Origin: Thermococcus camini
Lineage (GTDB): Archaea > Methanobacteriota_B > Thermococci > Thermococcales > Thermococcaceae
DNA: 64,000 nucleotides
NCBI RefSeq assembly: GCF_904067545.1
Contig: NZ_LR881183.1
Coordinates: forward strand, 1,492,277-1,556,276
Direction of reading: 5' to 3'
Positions 47,488-56,018 of this stretch are shown here, in pieces; position 1 is the stretch's first letter, and every line of letters starts with the position of its first letter. Under the pieces are notes generated by a model that was not told the DNA's origin, searched no databases, and saw only the letters and a program-made list of their open reading frames with translations. Made by a program: the position numbers and the translations under genes.

Positions 47488-49910
47488 TCCACAACCCCTC
47501 CCAGGAGCAAGGACGGCCGAATGACCTTTCTCGAAACGTCCGGATAAGGGGCATAGAACAGACGCTTCGTTCCGGCCAAGCTAACCCCTCCCTTTTCATC
47601 GGCCAATCCCAATGTAAACAGCATCTCCTCGTCTGAGAGAACGCCCTCCGAAAATAGCATCATCAGGGGATGCCTGTAGATGCGGGACTCGGAATTCTCC
47701 TGGGGGTCCTTTGTTACAAAAACCCGGGCGTTATGTCCCCCAACCTCAAGCACCGCCAGCCACGACCGGTAATGCTTTTTGATGCCCATGGCTCTGTCGA
47801 ACTCTTCTTTTGATAGAACCAGTCCATCCCAGTCCACGAATATAGCTGAAGCGGGTAACTCACTGAGAGTTTCTCCAAGTTCAACGTTTCTGAGACTCTG
47901 CACATGCACAAGATGAACCCCATCGTCTTCAACAGCATTTTTTATGTCTTCAAATATCTTGGGATGGCTATCGAGAGCTTTCCTCGGGTTGTCTCTCCTG
48001 TATATTATCCTCTCTGGAAGGAGCCTGACGCGCTTTCCGTCCAAAAGCCCGTAAGTGGAAGTCTTCAAGAGCCTGACGTAGTAGTTTGAGCTACTCGTTG
48101 AATCCCCCACTCTATAAAGGGACCTCGCAAATACCCCGTGAGCGTAAATCTTGATGTGAGTCGCAACGTCCCTCCCGTCAATTGAGAGAAGGTATCCCGC
48201 GGTGGAGGTGTTTCTGAGGGACATGGCGGCGTAGTACTCTTCCCTGTGCTGGGAAATCCTACCCCAGACCCAGTGCCTGTCAAGATTGTCCTCGTACGCC
48301 TTTAGCTTTGATGCTCCGACGTACCAGGCCGTGGACGGCTGTTTTCCTCTCTTCGAAGGATTAAGCAGGTAGACCACCCCTCCAGTACCGTCTTCAAATT
48401 CGTACAGGCGATAGGGAACGACTTCGTTTCGTTTTTTCGACGGTACCTTTTCCCAGAGGTTGAGCGCCTCCTCATCTCCAATTGGTCCATAAGGATAGAC
48501 GTCGTGGCCAAAGTTCTGAACGTTTACCCTTGCCCTCTCCCCAGTACCATGGAGCAGATCCATGTTCTCTACTCCATCCAGCAGGTGGTAATAGTAGTCG
48601 TGAACGACCGTGTTCCTGTCCCTCGTGTTGAGGAAATTCAGAAAAACAACGTGGCCCTTTGAGAACTCCAGCCCCTCAATTCTAACGGCGTTTCTCAAGA
48701 GCGCGTAGAGAAGGACTGAATCAAAGGTTGCCTTGATGACGCTCGTCCATTCCTCCACTTCTTTTGACCTTTTTCCTGAGACTAACTCAAGATTCTGCTG
48801 GAGGACTTCGATGGTTTCTGGTAGGTAATAGGAGTTGGCCATCATCACCGTGAGAAGTTCCTGGATGTTCTTGACCTTCGGTGTTCCTGTTTTGTTCTTG
48901 AAGAAACTCACGAGGTATGTTGTTTTGGTGACCTTATCCACCTTTGTGGGTCGAATTGAGCCTATTCTAACCGTTCCTGTGGGGCGCACGTAGAGAGGAA
49001 TTGCGTCAAGCCCTCCGAGCTTACGCTTTTGTGAGATTTGAACAAGCCTTCCTCGGACTCTGGGAAAAACCTTCTCCCTGAGGGCAAAGAGGATCTTCAG
49101 TTCCTCCGGTTCCAACCACTCAATCCCGTAATGCCTTAGAAACTCAACAACCTGTGGGTTGTCCTTATGCTTTAGGAGGATTCTTAGAACACTCCTATTC
49201 TCGTTCCAGCCCTCCCCAAAGAGGGGGACAGAGTAGAACTTCCCGGAGTTTGGGAAAACTGCCAGACGGACGGTTCTTATTATCCCTGGAAAAGACGGAA
49301 AACTCTTGCCCTCGTAGTTCAGTCTCATTAATTTCTCCGAACTCTTGCTGGGGAGAGTCTTCAGGACGTCCCTGTACTTCTGGTGACCTGTGGAAGGGTT
49401 GAAGTTGTAGGTGAGATAGTCCATTAGAGATTCCCACAGCTTGTTGAACACCTCTGAATCAAAGGCATCCCTCAGAACCTCCCGATAGTAGGTCCCAATA
49501 ACCTCTTCCGAACTCTCGCCGTTCACGAGCAATCCTACTGGGATGCCTTCCCCATTATTTGATAGCTTTCCCCACAGGATTAGGAATTCCGATCGGGGTG
49601 AGGGTATGTCCGATACCCTCCGTGCCCTTGAGATTTGCTTGACGTCCTTTTGATAACCAATGACACCCTGAGATTTAACCATCCCCAACAGTACGTCTCC
49701 AAGACGATAATCGTCGTGAATAAGAGCGTGACCCCAGTCGTAGAGGTTTCTCATGGGAACCTCGTTGTCCAGGAGAATCCTTCGAAATTTTCCATCGGGT
49801 GGTCCAAAATACATTCCCGAACCAATGTAATCATTAAAGGCGCTTACTAATGCCCTCTGGAGCTTGGAACTTTCTCTTATGTAAACCTCTCTATCACTCA
49901 CTAAAGTCAC
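47484..49910 (-). CDS. 808-residue protein with candidate divergent PIWI (Argonaute-like) C-terminal domain
   Basis: Read from GTG 49910 (alternative GTG 49901, preceded by GGTGAC). TTATATTC at 49931-49938 is a TATA box about 25 bases upstream. Residues 1-500 have no recognised family. The last 300 residues show the order seen in PIWI domains: a first strand TAWYVGASKLKAY (about 527-538), KIYAHGVFAR, LPERIIYRRDNP (about 631-642; compare the H-R-D-G strand), FEDIKNAVEDDGVHLVHVQSLRN, WLAVLEVGGHNARVFVTKD, RIYRHPLMMLFSEG and KRLFYAPYPD near the end (compare P-x-x-Y-A). The Asp expected on the first strand is missing, so slicing activity is doubtful. It overlaps the helicase gene by 4 bases. Confidence 0.6.
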   Translation of the reverse strand: MTLVSDREVYIRESSKLQRALVSAFNDYIGSGMYFGPPDGKFRRILLDNEVPMRNLYDWGHALIHDDYRLGDVLLGMVKSQGVIGYQKDVKQISRARRVSDIPSPRSEFLILWGKLSNNGEGIPVGLLVNGESSEEVIGTYYREVLRDAFDSEVFNKLWESLMDYLTYNFNPSTGHQKYRDVLKTLPSKSSEKLMRLNYEGKSFPSFPGIIRTVRLAVFPNSGKFYSVPLFGEGWNENRSVLRILLKHKDNPQVVEFLRHYGIEWLEPEELKILFALREKVFPRVRGRLVQISQKRKLGGLDAIPLYVRPTGTVRIGSIRPTKVDKVTKTTYLVSFFKNKTGTPKVKNIQELLTVMMANSYYLPETIEVLQQNLELVSGKRSKEVEEWTSVIKATFDSVLLYALLRNAVRIEGLEFSKGHVVFLNFLNTRDRNTVVHDYYYHLLDGVENMDLLHGTGERARVNVQNFGHDVYPYGPIGDEEALNLWEKVPSKKRNEVVPYRLYEFEDGTGGVVYLLNPSKRGKQPSTAWYVGASKLKAYEDNLDRHWVWGRISQHREEYYAAMSLRNTSTAGYLLSIDGRDVATHIKIYAHGVFARSLYRVGDSTSSSNYYVRLLKTSTYGLLDGKRVRLLPERIIYRRDNPRKALDSHPKIFEDIKNAVEDDGVHLVHVQSLRNVELGETLSELPASAIFVDWDGLVLSKEEFDRAMGIKKHYRSWLAVLEVGGHNARVFVTKDPQENSESRIYRHPLMMLFSEGVLSDEEMLFTLGLADEKGGVSLAGTKRLFYAPYPDVSRKVIRPSLLLGGVVE

Positions 49911-49992
49911 CTATCCATATGGCGAAGTCAGAATATAAGAGCTTTTTGGAATCTCCTAGAGGTTTAGGATAAACAAGAGTTATGAATATAGC

Positions 49993-50667
49993 CTACTTCC
50001 ACTCCAAATGCGCCTTCCTCACCTCAAGCACGCCCGAATAGCTGCATTCGCTCCACTTCTTCTCGACCTCATCGAAGACTATCCTCGCCCTGAAGAAGGG
50101 GGCATCTCTCACAAAGGTCTCGAACTCACCGCCCTCACCGGCGACGTGAATTTTGTACTTCTCATGGAGCTTCACAAGTTCCTCCAAAGCTTTCTCGTCA
50201 ATCCTCCTTCCGAGCCAGCTCTCGTCGAGGCCATAGGCTGCCGTGCCGACCATGACAACGTCAAAGATGCTGATTATCTCGCACATATACTCGATTGGGT
50301 CGCGGTGCCAGGCCGGGGCGAAGCTCTCTATGCCGAGCTCCTTTGCTACCCTGTCAACGCGCTTCTTCTGGTACTCACTGGCCAGAGCACCGGCAACGAC
50401 GCCGTCTATCTTAAGCCCCTCAAGGACGGCCTTCATCTCCTCAACTTCCTTCTCCTTCTCACCGCTGGTGAAGCCCTTGACGAGGGGAATTCCTATCGCC
50501 TTCGCCTGGAGCTCTGTGAGGTGGATGTTCGGCACGTGGTACATGTAGCTCTCGTCGCTCTCGCTCACCATCGAGACGAGGTACCTGACCTCAAATCCCT
50601 GCCTAAGCGCCCAGTAGAGGGCGTAGTTAGAGTCCTTCCCGCCCGAATACAGCACGGCAACGCGCAT
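49993..50667 (-). CDS. dph6: Diphthine-ammonia ligase family (Dph6-like) PP-loop ATPase
   Basis: The PP-loop motif [17 protein letters not shown] is at residues 7-23. The family signatures [49 protein letters not shown] and [17 protein letters not shown] follow. Such proteins amidate diphthine on elongation factor 2 in archaea and eukaryotes. ATG 50667 follows GGGTGAGAG. Divergent from the inositol-phosphate cytidylyltransferase gene. Confidence 0.88.
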   Translation of the reverse strand: MRVAVLYSGGKDSNYALYWALRQGFEVRYLVSMVSESDESYMYHVPNIHLTELQAKAIGIPLVKGFTSGEKEKEVEEMKAVLEGLKIDGVVAGALASEYQKKRVDRVAKELGIESFAPAWHRDPIEYMCEIISIFDVVMVGTAAYGLDESWLGRRIDEKALEELVKLHEKYKIHVAGEGGEFETFVRDAPFFRARIVFDEVEKKWSECSYSGVLEVRKAHLEWK

Positions 50668-50752
50668 CTCTCTCACCCGAAAGCTTCAAATCATTGGTCG
50701 GATAACCATCACTTGAGAGAGGCTCGGCGGGGGCTTTAAAAAGGTGATGTCG

Positions 50753-52051
50753 ATGGCGCCAGAAACGGCGGTTATTTTGGCGGCAGGTCTCGGCACGAGG
50801 ATGGGAGAGAAACCCAAGGGGCTCCTGAAAGTCGCCCGGAGGGAGATCCTGTACCGGACGCTTACCCTCCTCGGACAAAACGGCGTTGAGAGGTTCATAA
50901 TAGTCACCAACGAACGCTATGCAAGACTTTACCGTGAGTTCTTGGAGAGGCACGGCTTCAACGCCGAGCTGGTAATCAACTCCGAGCCGGAAAAGGGCAA
51001 CGGGCACTCCCTCCACCTGGTCAAAAACCACGTCTCAGGAAGATTCGTTCTGGTGATGGGCGACCACGTTTACGGTGAGGAATTCATCAGGGAAGCCCTT
51101 AGGGGAAGCGGCCTGATAGCCGATAGAAAACCGAGATGGACGGACGTGGGCGAGGCGACGAAGCTCAAGGTTGAAAACGGCAGGGTGACGGAGATAGGGA
51201 AGAAGCTTGAGGGATGGGACGCGGTCGATACGGGCTTCTTTGTCCTCGATGACACAATATTCGAGATAACAGATGCGCTGGAGAGGGAGAGAGGAGGAGA
51301 CTACCCCTTAAGCGAGATTGTTAAGAGGGCCGAACTGCCAGTTACCTTCCTCGACGGCCTCCCCTGGATTGATGTTGACACGCCCTCTGACCTTAAGATG
51401 GCCAAGAGGATGCTCGTCAAGACCGCGGTGAAGGGAACGGGCGACGGCTTCATCAGCAGGCACCTCAACAGGAAAGTTTCAACCGAGATAAGCTGCCTCC
51501 TCGCCGAGAAGGTCACCCCGAACCAGATGACCCTCATTACATTTGCCCTCGGAGTGATTTCGGCCTTTCTGACGCTCGTCAGCCTTCCGCTGGCGGGAAT
51601 ACTTTATCAGATTAGCTCAATCCTCGACGGCGTTGACGGCGAGCTGGCGAGAGCCCAGATGATGACGAGCAGGTTCGGGGGCTACATTGATTCCATCCTC
51701 GACCGCTACGTTGACGGCGCGTTTCTGGCCCTCCTGGCCTATTCGACCCTTACCGAGTCTCTCTGGTATCTAATCGCCCTCTTGGCACTCCTCGGCTCGG
51801 TGATGGTGAGCTACTCGACCGAGAGGTTCAAGGCCGCCTACGGTGAGGACGCCTACGGCTCGATTCCCGCCCTCAGAAAGCTCCCCGGCAAGAGGGACGA
51901 GAGAATCTTCACCACCATGCTCTTCCTTCTGTATCCGGTCGGGGCTTCGGTTAAGGCACTCTTCCTCCTTCTCGCAATAATCACGCACCTGCGGGTGGCG
52001 GCAACGGCGTATTTAATTTCTAGGAAAGTTTTGCAGCCGAAAACTATTTAA
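50753..52051 (+). CDS. Bifunctional inositol-1-phosphate cytidylyltransferase / di-myo-inositol-phosphate phosphate synthase
   Basis: Catalyses two steps to the thermoprotectant di-myo-inositol phosphate. Residues 1-220 are a nucleotidyltransferase with AVILAAGLGTRMGEKPKGLLKV and metal-site motifs LVMGDHVYG and WIDVDTPSD. Residues 235-433 are a CDP-alcohol phosphotransferase membrane domain with D-G-V-D-G-E-L-A-R, then GGYIDSILDRYVD. The fusion is typical of hyperthermophilic archaea. ATG 50753 is chosen because GGTGAT is 4 bases upstream. It is followed by the inositol-1-phosphate synthase gene, which makes its substrate. Confidence 0.95.
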   Translation: MAPETAVILAAGLGTRMGEKPKGLLKVARREILYRTLTLLGQNGVERFIIVTNERYARLYREFLERHGFNAELVINSEPEKGNGHSLHLVKNHVSGRFVLVMGDHVYGEEFIREALRGSGLIADRKPRWTDVGEATKLKVENGRVTEIGKKLEGWDAVDTGFFVLDDTIFEITDALERERGGDYPLSEIVKRAELPVTFLDGLPWIDVDTPSDLKMAKRMLVKTAVKGTGDGFISRHLNRKVSTEISCLLAEKVTPNQMTLITFALGVISAFLTLVSLPLAGILYQISSILDGVDGELARAQMMTSRFGGYIDSILDRYVDGAFLALLAYSTLTESLWYLIALLALLGSVMVSYSTERFKAAYGEDAYGSIPALRKLPGKRDERIFTTMLFLLYPVGASVKALFLLLAIITHLRVAATAYLISRKVLQPKTI

Positions 52052-52092
52052 CTGTTGTAAAATATCTTAGAGCAACTGAGGAGGTGGATGAA

Positions 52093-53241
52093 ATGGTGAA
52101 GGTTGTCATACTCGGACAGGGCTACGTTGCCAGCATCTTCGCGAGCGGCCTTGAGAAGATAAAGGCCGGAAAGATGGAGCCGTACGGAGTCCCCCTTGCC
52201 GATGAGCTTCCAATCAAGATTAAGGACGTTGAGATAGTTGGTTCCTACGACGTCGATGCAAACAAGGTCGGCAGGAGCCTCTACGATGTCGTCAAGGTCT
52301 ACGATCCGGAGGCGCCGGAGACCCTCAAGGGCATCACCGTCAGGAAGGGAATCCACCTGAGGAGCCTCAGGAACCTTCCGCTCGAGGCCACCGGCCTTGA
52401 GGACGAGATGACCCTCAGCGAAGCGGTAGAGCACCTCGTGAACGAGTGGAAGGAACTCAAAGCGGAGGTCTTCATAAACGTCTGCACCACCGAGGCCTTC
52501 GTTCCCTTCGGAAGCAGGGAGGAGCTTGAGAAGGCCATCGCTGAAGACAACAGGGACAGACTCACCGCCACCCAGGTTTACGCCTACGCGATAGCCCAGT
52601 ACGCCAGGGAGGTTGGCGGGGCTGCCTTCGTCAACGCGATTCCAACGCTTATAGCCAACGATCCAGCATTTGTCGAGCTTGCCAAGGAGAACAACATGGC
52701 CATCTTCGGTGACGACGGTGCCACCGGAGCCACTCCGCTCACCGCCGATGTGCTCAGCCACCTCGCCCAGAGGAACAGGTATGTGCTTGACATAGCCCAG
52801 TTCAACATCGGCGGAAACAACGACTTCCTGGCTTTGACCGACAAGGAGAGGAACAAGAGCAAGGAGTTCACCAAGAGCTCGGTCGTCAAGGAGCTCCTCG
52901 GCTACGACGCTCCCCACTACATCAAGCCCACTGGATTCCTGGAGCCTCTCGGCGACAAGAAGTTCATAGCGATGCACATCGAGTACGTCAGCTTCAACGG
53001 TGCCCACGATGAGCTGGTCATCACCGGCAGGATAAACGACAGTCCAGCTTTAGCGGGCCTTCTCGTTGACCTCGCCAGACTTGGAAAGATAGCGGTCGAG
53101 AAGAAGGCCTTTGGAGCCGTTTACGAGGTCAACGCCTTCTACATGAAGAACCCGGGACCGAGAGACAGGCCGAACATACCGCGCATCATAGCCCACGAGA
53201 AGATGAGGATGTGGGCGGGTCTGGAGCCGAAATGGCTCTGA
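52093..53241 (+). CDS. Inositol-1-phosphate synthase
   Basis: Converts glucose 6-phosphate to myo-inositol 1-phosphate (NAD-dependent). The Rossmann start is MVKVVILGQGYVASIFASGLEKIKAG, and the family motifs EIVGSYDVDANKVG, FINVCTTEAFVPFGSREE, IFGDDGATGATPLTADVLSHLAQRN and NIGGNNDFLAL are all present. The length of 382 fits archaeal MIPS. ATG 52093 has GGAGGTGGATGAA upstream; a GTG at 52084 is unlikely. Together with the previous gene this is the core di-myo-inositol-phosphate operon. Confidence 0.95.
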   Translation: MVKVVILGQGYVASIFASGLEKIKAGKMEPYGVPLADELPIKIKDVEIVGSYDVDANKVGRSLYDVVKVYDPEAPETLKGITVRKGIHLRSLRNLPLEATGLEDEMTLSEAVEHLVNEWKELKAEVFINVCTTEAFVPFGSREELEKAIAEDNRDRLTATQVYAYAIAQYAREVGGAAFVNAIPTLIANDPAFVELAKENNMAIFGDDGATGATPLTADVLSHLAQRNRYVLDIAQFNIGGNNDFLALTDKERNKSKEFTKSSVVKELLGYDAPHYIKPTGFLEPLGDKKFIAMHIEYVSFNGAHDELVITGRINDSPALAGLLVDLARLGKIAVEKKAFGAVYEVNAFYMKNPGPRDRPNIPRIIAHEKMRMWAGLEPKWL

Positions 53242-53304
53242 TTCCCCTCTTCTTCCAACAAACCTTTTAATCCCATCAATCCTATTTCTTCCGGAGGGAA
53301 GCCG

Positions 53305-53907
53305 ATGAGCTGGAAGAGGGGAGCCTATCCTGAGTTCACGCTTGAGGATGCAGTTGCGGTTCTTTTCATGCTCCAGAACCCGACGGGAAGAAAGGCCGTA
53401 TCCGAGGCATTGGACCTTGGAGAGGGCAGTGTCAGGACCCTCTTGAGGAAGCTTTTGTGGCAGGGCCTTATACGCTCAACCCAGCGCGGACACTCGCTCA
53501 ACGGGAGAGGAATGGAGCTTCTTGAGGGGATTTCCAGGCATTTCTCAGAAGTCCGCCGCGTAGGGGAGATTGAGGGCCACCCCGCATTCGCACTGACCGT
53601 GAGAGAGCCAGGGAAGTTCAAGAGCATCGAGCTCCGGGACGAGGCGATACGGTTCTTCGCAAAGGGTGCGATGATACTGGTAGTGAGGAACGGGGAGCCG
53701 ATCTTTCCGGAGGATGGGAGACCGCTGAGCGAGACCATGCCCGAACTGGCGGAGAAGGTTAAGGGAGCGTTCAGGCTGGAGGACGGCGACCTCGTCGTGG
53801 TAACCTGGGCAGAGAAGGAAGCGGACGCCATGAAGAGCGCCTACCACGTGGCACTCTCCCTGAAGGAGGAGGTTCTTCCGGAGGAGATAAAGTCCCTCGT
53901 GAGGTGA
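53305..53907 (+). CDS. DUF4443-type winged-helix protein
   Basis: The N-terminal 75 residues are a winged helix (EFTLEDAVAVLFMLQNPTGRKAVSEALDLGEGSVRTLLRKLLWQGLIRSTQRGHSLNGRG). The C-terminal domain (about 95-200) is of DUF4443 type, with KSIELRDEAIRFFAKGAMILVVRNGEPIFPEDGRPL. Function is unknown; ligand-sensing regulation is plausible. GGAGGG precedes the ATG. It leads a tight cluster DUF4443-pyrF-PUA-ribL with spacings of 0-5 bases. Confidence 0.85.
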   Translation: MSWKRGAYPEFTLEDAVAVLFMLQNPTGRKAVSEALDLGEGSVRTLLRKLLWQGLIRSTQRGHSLNGRGMELLEGISRHFSEVRRVGEIEGHPAFALTVREPGKFKSIELRDEAIRFFAKGAMILVVRNGEPIFPEDGRPLSETMPELAEKVKGAFRLEDGDLVVVTWAEKEADAMKSAYHVALSLKEEVLPEEIKSLVR

Positions 53908-53911
53908 CGAA

Positions 53912-54559
53912 ATGAGCGGGAGTGAAGACCGCAGGCTAATCCTGGCCCTTGACGTGTACGAACGGGAGAGGGCGCTTGAGATAGCCGAGTGCACCGCCGA
54001 TTATCTGTGGGCGGTGAAGGTTAACTGGCCGCTGATAATCGGCTCAGGGTTGGAAATAATCACCGAACTCAAGCAGGTTACGGGACTGCCGATAATAGCC
54101 GACCTCAAACTGGCGGACATACCGAACACCAACCGGCTGATAGCGAGCAAGGTTTTCGAGGCAGGAGCAGACTACATAATAGCGCACGGCTTCGTCGGGA
54201 GCGACAGTGTTGATGCCGTAATGGGGCTTGGGAAGACCATAATAGTCGTCGAGATGAGTCACCCGGGTGCGAAGGAGTTCATCCAGCCAGCCACGGACAA
54301 ACTCATCGAACTGGCCAACGAACTTGAGCCCTTCGGCGTTATAGCCCCCGCCACCAGGCCCGAGCGCGTTTCGTACATACGCTCGAAGCTGAAGCCGGGA
54401 ATCAAAATCCTCACCCCGGGTGTCGGTGCCCAGGGCGGCAGAGCGGGTGATGTTTTAAAGGCCGGGGCGGACTACATAATAGTCGGCCGCTCAATCTACG
54501 CGAGCGAGAACCCGAGGAAAAGCGCCAGAATGCTGTACGCGGAGACGTTGGGGGTGTGA
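53912..54559 (+). CDS. pyrF: Orotidine 5'-phosphate decarboxylase
   Basis: Last step of UMP synthesis. The OMP decarboxylase motif ILALDVYERERALEI begins the barrel, and the catalytic D-x-K-x-x-D is ADLKLADIPNTNRL (about residues 64-77). The phosphate-binding ILTPGVGAQGGRAGDVLKAGADYIIVGRSIY completes the site. The length of 215 is normal for archaea. It is translated 4 bases after the DUF4443 gene. Confidence 0.96.
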   Translation: MSGSEDRRLILALDVYERERALEIAECTADYLWAVKVNWPLIIGSGLEIITELKQVTGLPIIADLKLADIPNTNRLIASKVFEAGADYIIAHGFVGSDSVDAVMGLGKTIIVVEMSHPGAKEFIQPATDKLIELANELEPFGVIAPATRPERVSYIRSKLKPGIKILTPGVGAQGGRAGDVLKAGADYIIVGRSIYASENPRKSARMLYAETLGV

Positions 54560-54561
54560 GA

Positions 54562-55080
54562 ATGGAACTGAAGGTCAAGCACCCGCTCAGCAAGAAGGAA
54601 GTGAAGGAGATAATCCGGGAGATGAGCGAGACTTTCGGAGAGGAGATAGCGGGGAAGATGCTGAACAGGAAGGACAGGGTCGAGGTCGCGGAATTCGATA
54701 AGACGACGGAGATACTCCTGGTTAACGGGAAGCCATTCTTCATAAGAAGGAAGGGACTCATCTTCCCGCTTGTTATAGCGCTCTACGAGCTATCCAATGA
54801 GGAGAATCTGAGGGAGTGGCCCAGGCGCGTCGTGGTCGATGCCGGCGCCGTCCCGTTCGTCCTCAAAGGTGCAGACGTCATGGCCGCGGGGATAACGGAC
54901 GCCGATGAGAGCATAAAGGAGGGCGATTTCGTCTTCGTGGTGGAGGAGGACTACGGAAGGCCCCTGGCGATAGGCATAGCCCTGATGGACGGAAAGGCCA
55001 TGAAGGAGAAGCCCAAGGGGAAGGCCGTGAAGAACATCCACCACGCCAAGGACAGGATCTGGGAACTGACGGTGGGTTGA
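54562..55080 (+). CDS. PUA-domain RNA-binding protein
   Basis: The 172-residue protein ends in a PUA domain: [60 protein letters not shown], with the conserved V-D-x-G-A-x-x-x-V-x-x-G-A-x-V-M-x-x-G-I. The N-terminal 75 residues ([29 protein letters not shown]) form the usual pre-PUA domain of TIGR00451 archaeal proteins. It is probably RNA-binding; a specific target is not known. ATG 54562 is 2 bases after the pyrF stop. Confidence 0.88.
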   Translation: MELKVKHPLSKKEVKEIIREMSETFGEEIAGKMLNRKDRVEVAEFDKTTEILLVNGKPFFIRRKGLIFPLVIALYELSNEENLREWPRRVVVDAGAVPFVLKGADVMAAGITDADESIKEGDFVFVVEEDYGRPLAIGIALMDGKAMKEKPKGKAVKNIHHAKDRIWELTVG

Positions 55081-55081
55081 T

Positions 55082-55540
55082 ATGGGCGGGGAAACGGAGG
55101 GGAGGAGAAAAATCCGCGTCCTCGTCGGCGGGGTTTTTGACCTCCTGCACATCGGTCATATTCACTTTTTAAGCCAGGCCAAGGCCCTGGGGGACGAGCT
55201 GGTGGTTATAGTTGCCCACGACGAAACGGTGAGAAAACGGAAGCGCAGGGAGCCCGTGAACACGGCGGAGGACAGGGCGGAACTTCTGAGGGCACTGAAG
55301 ATGGTGGACGAAGTCTACATCGGCTCCCCTGGAGGTATAGACTACGAGCTGGTGCGCAGGATAGACCCGGACATCGTCGCGATAGGCCCGGACCAGGACT
55401 TCAACTGCGAGCGCCTCCGGGACGCGCTGAGGAACCACGGAATAGAGGCGGAGGTCATACGGATCCCTTACCTCTACAGGAGCGACAGGGCAAAGACGAG
55501 CAAAATAATTCAGAGGATAGTGGAGGCGTACTGCGACTGA
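55082..55540 (+). CDS. ribL: Cytidylyltransferase-family FAD synthetase (RibL-like)
   Basis: The nucleotidyltransferase motif H-x-G-H is in [26 protein letters not shown] (about residues 10-35), and the second contact motif is the C-terminal [15 protein letters not shown]. The 152-residue length and the [48 protein letters not shown] segment fit archaeal RibL, which turns FMN into FAD. It starts 1 base after the PUA gene stop. Related glycerol-3-phosphate cytidylyltransferases share the fold. Confidence 0.88.
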   Translation: MGGETEGRRKIRVLVGGVFDLLHIGHIHFLSQAKALGDELVVIVAHDETVRKRKRREPVNTAEDRAELLRALKMVDEVYIGSPGGIDYELVRRIDPDIVAIGPDQDFNCERLRDALRNHGIEAEVIRIPYLYRSDRAKTSKIIQRIVEAYCD

Positions 55541-55673
55541 TTTCAGGGGGTTATTCCAGAGCCTGGTTCGAGCAGATTATTCCATGGTTGCCGCTCGATG
55601 TCCATCCACCGGGAGTTGGGGCATGATTTAAGCGGGCTTATTCAACGGGTGAATCTAGGCATCTGGGTTAACG
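55541..55673. other. Intergenic segment with short repeats at the end of the ParA operon
   Basis: About 130 bases between two convergent gene ends. GGTTATTCCAGAG, GATTATTCCATGG and GCTTATTCAACGG share TTATTC(C)A. The 10-base palindrome TTAACGTTAA at 55668-55677 overlaps the stop of the RHH gene. No gene, tRNA or guide RNA is seen. The repeats could bind the neighbouring partition-like protein. Confidence 0.4.
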
Positions 55674-56018
55674 TTAAAGTTTGAACCTGCCCATGTAATC
55701 CCGCAGGAACTCCGGGTCTTCCCTCCTCACAGCGCTCAGAAGCTCCTCGAACTTCTTCTCACCCAGTGCCATTCTAAGGTAGTAGTAGAGGTTCACCGCA
55801 TCTTCCACGATTATGCTCTGCCTCCTTCCCTCCTCGCCGTACAGCTCAATGAGCTTCCGGTTCATGTCCCTGCTTATGTAGAGGGTCTTCTGCATCTTCT
55901 CCTTCTTCATGTCCTTGGATTTCAGGGTACCCTTTTCATCCTTCTTCCTCGGCCTGGAAGGCCTCGTGAGCTCGTTAACGGAACCGTCAAAAAGCTTGGG
56001 AATTTTATCCTTCGACAA
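55674..56018 (-). CDS. Putative RHH-type partner of the ParA ATPase
   Basis: The 114-residue product is read from TTG 56018 (SKDKIPKLFDGSVNELTRPSRPRKKDEKGT), because GAGGTGG lies 6 bases upstream, inside the parA end. A disordered basic N-terminus leads to a short ribbon-helix-helix-like segment QKTLYISRDMNRKLIELYGEEGRRQSIIVEDAVNLYYYLRMALG. That order is typical of archaeal ParB-like partners of ParA (compare RHH proteins such as those of plasmid partition). Translation is coupled to parA. Confidence 0.74.
   Translation of the reverse strand: MSKDKIPKLFDGSVNELTRPSRPRKKDEKGTLKSKDMKKEKMQKTLYISRDMNRKLIELYGEEGRRQSIIVEDAVNLYYYLRMALGEKKFEELLSAVRREDPEFLRDYMGRFKL

Noticed and set aside
44458-49910. 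A CRISPR-Cas type I or III effector for the two large genes
   Set aside because: There is a helicase and a RecB-like nuclease but no Cas3 HD domain, RAMP/Cas7 protein, Cas1 or array. The PIWI-like C-terminus fits better.
55541-55673. tRNA or guide RNA beside the RibL gene
   Set aside because: A GGTTCGAGC stretch resembles a T-loop, but no acceptor or anticodon stems pair and no C/D boxes are present.
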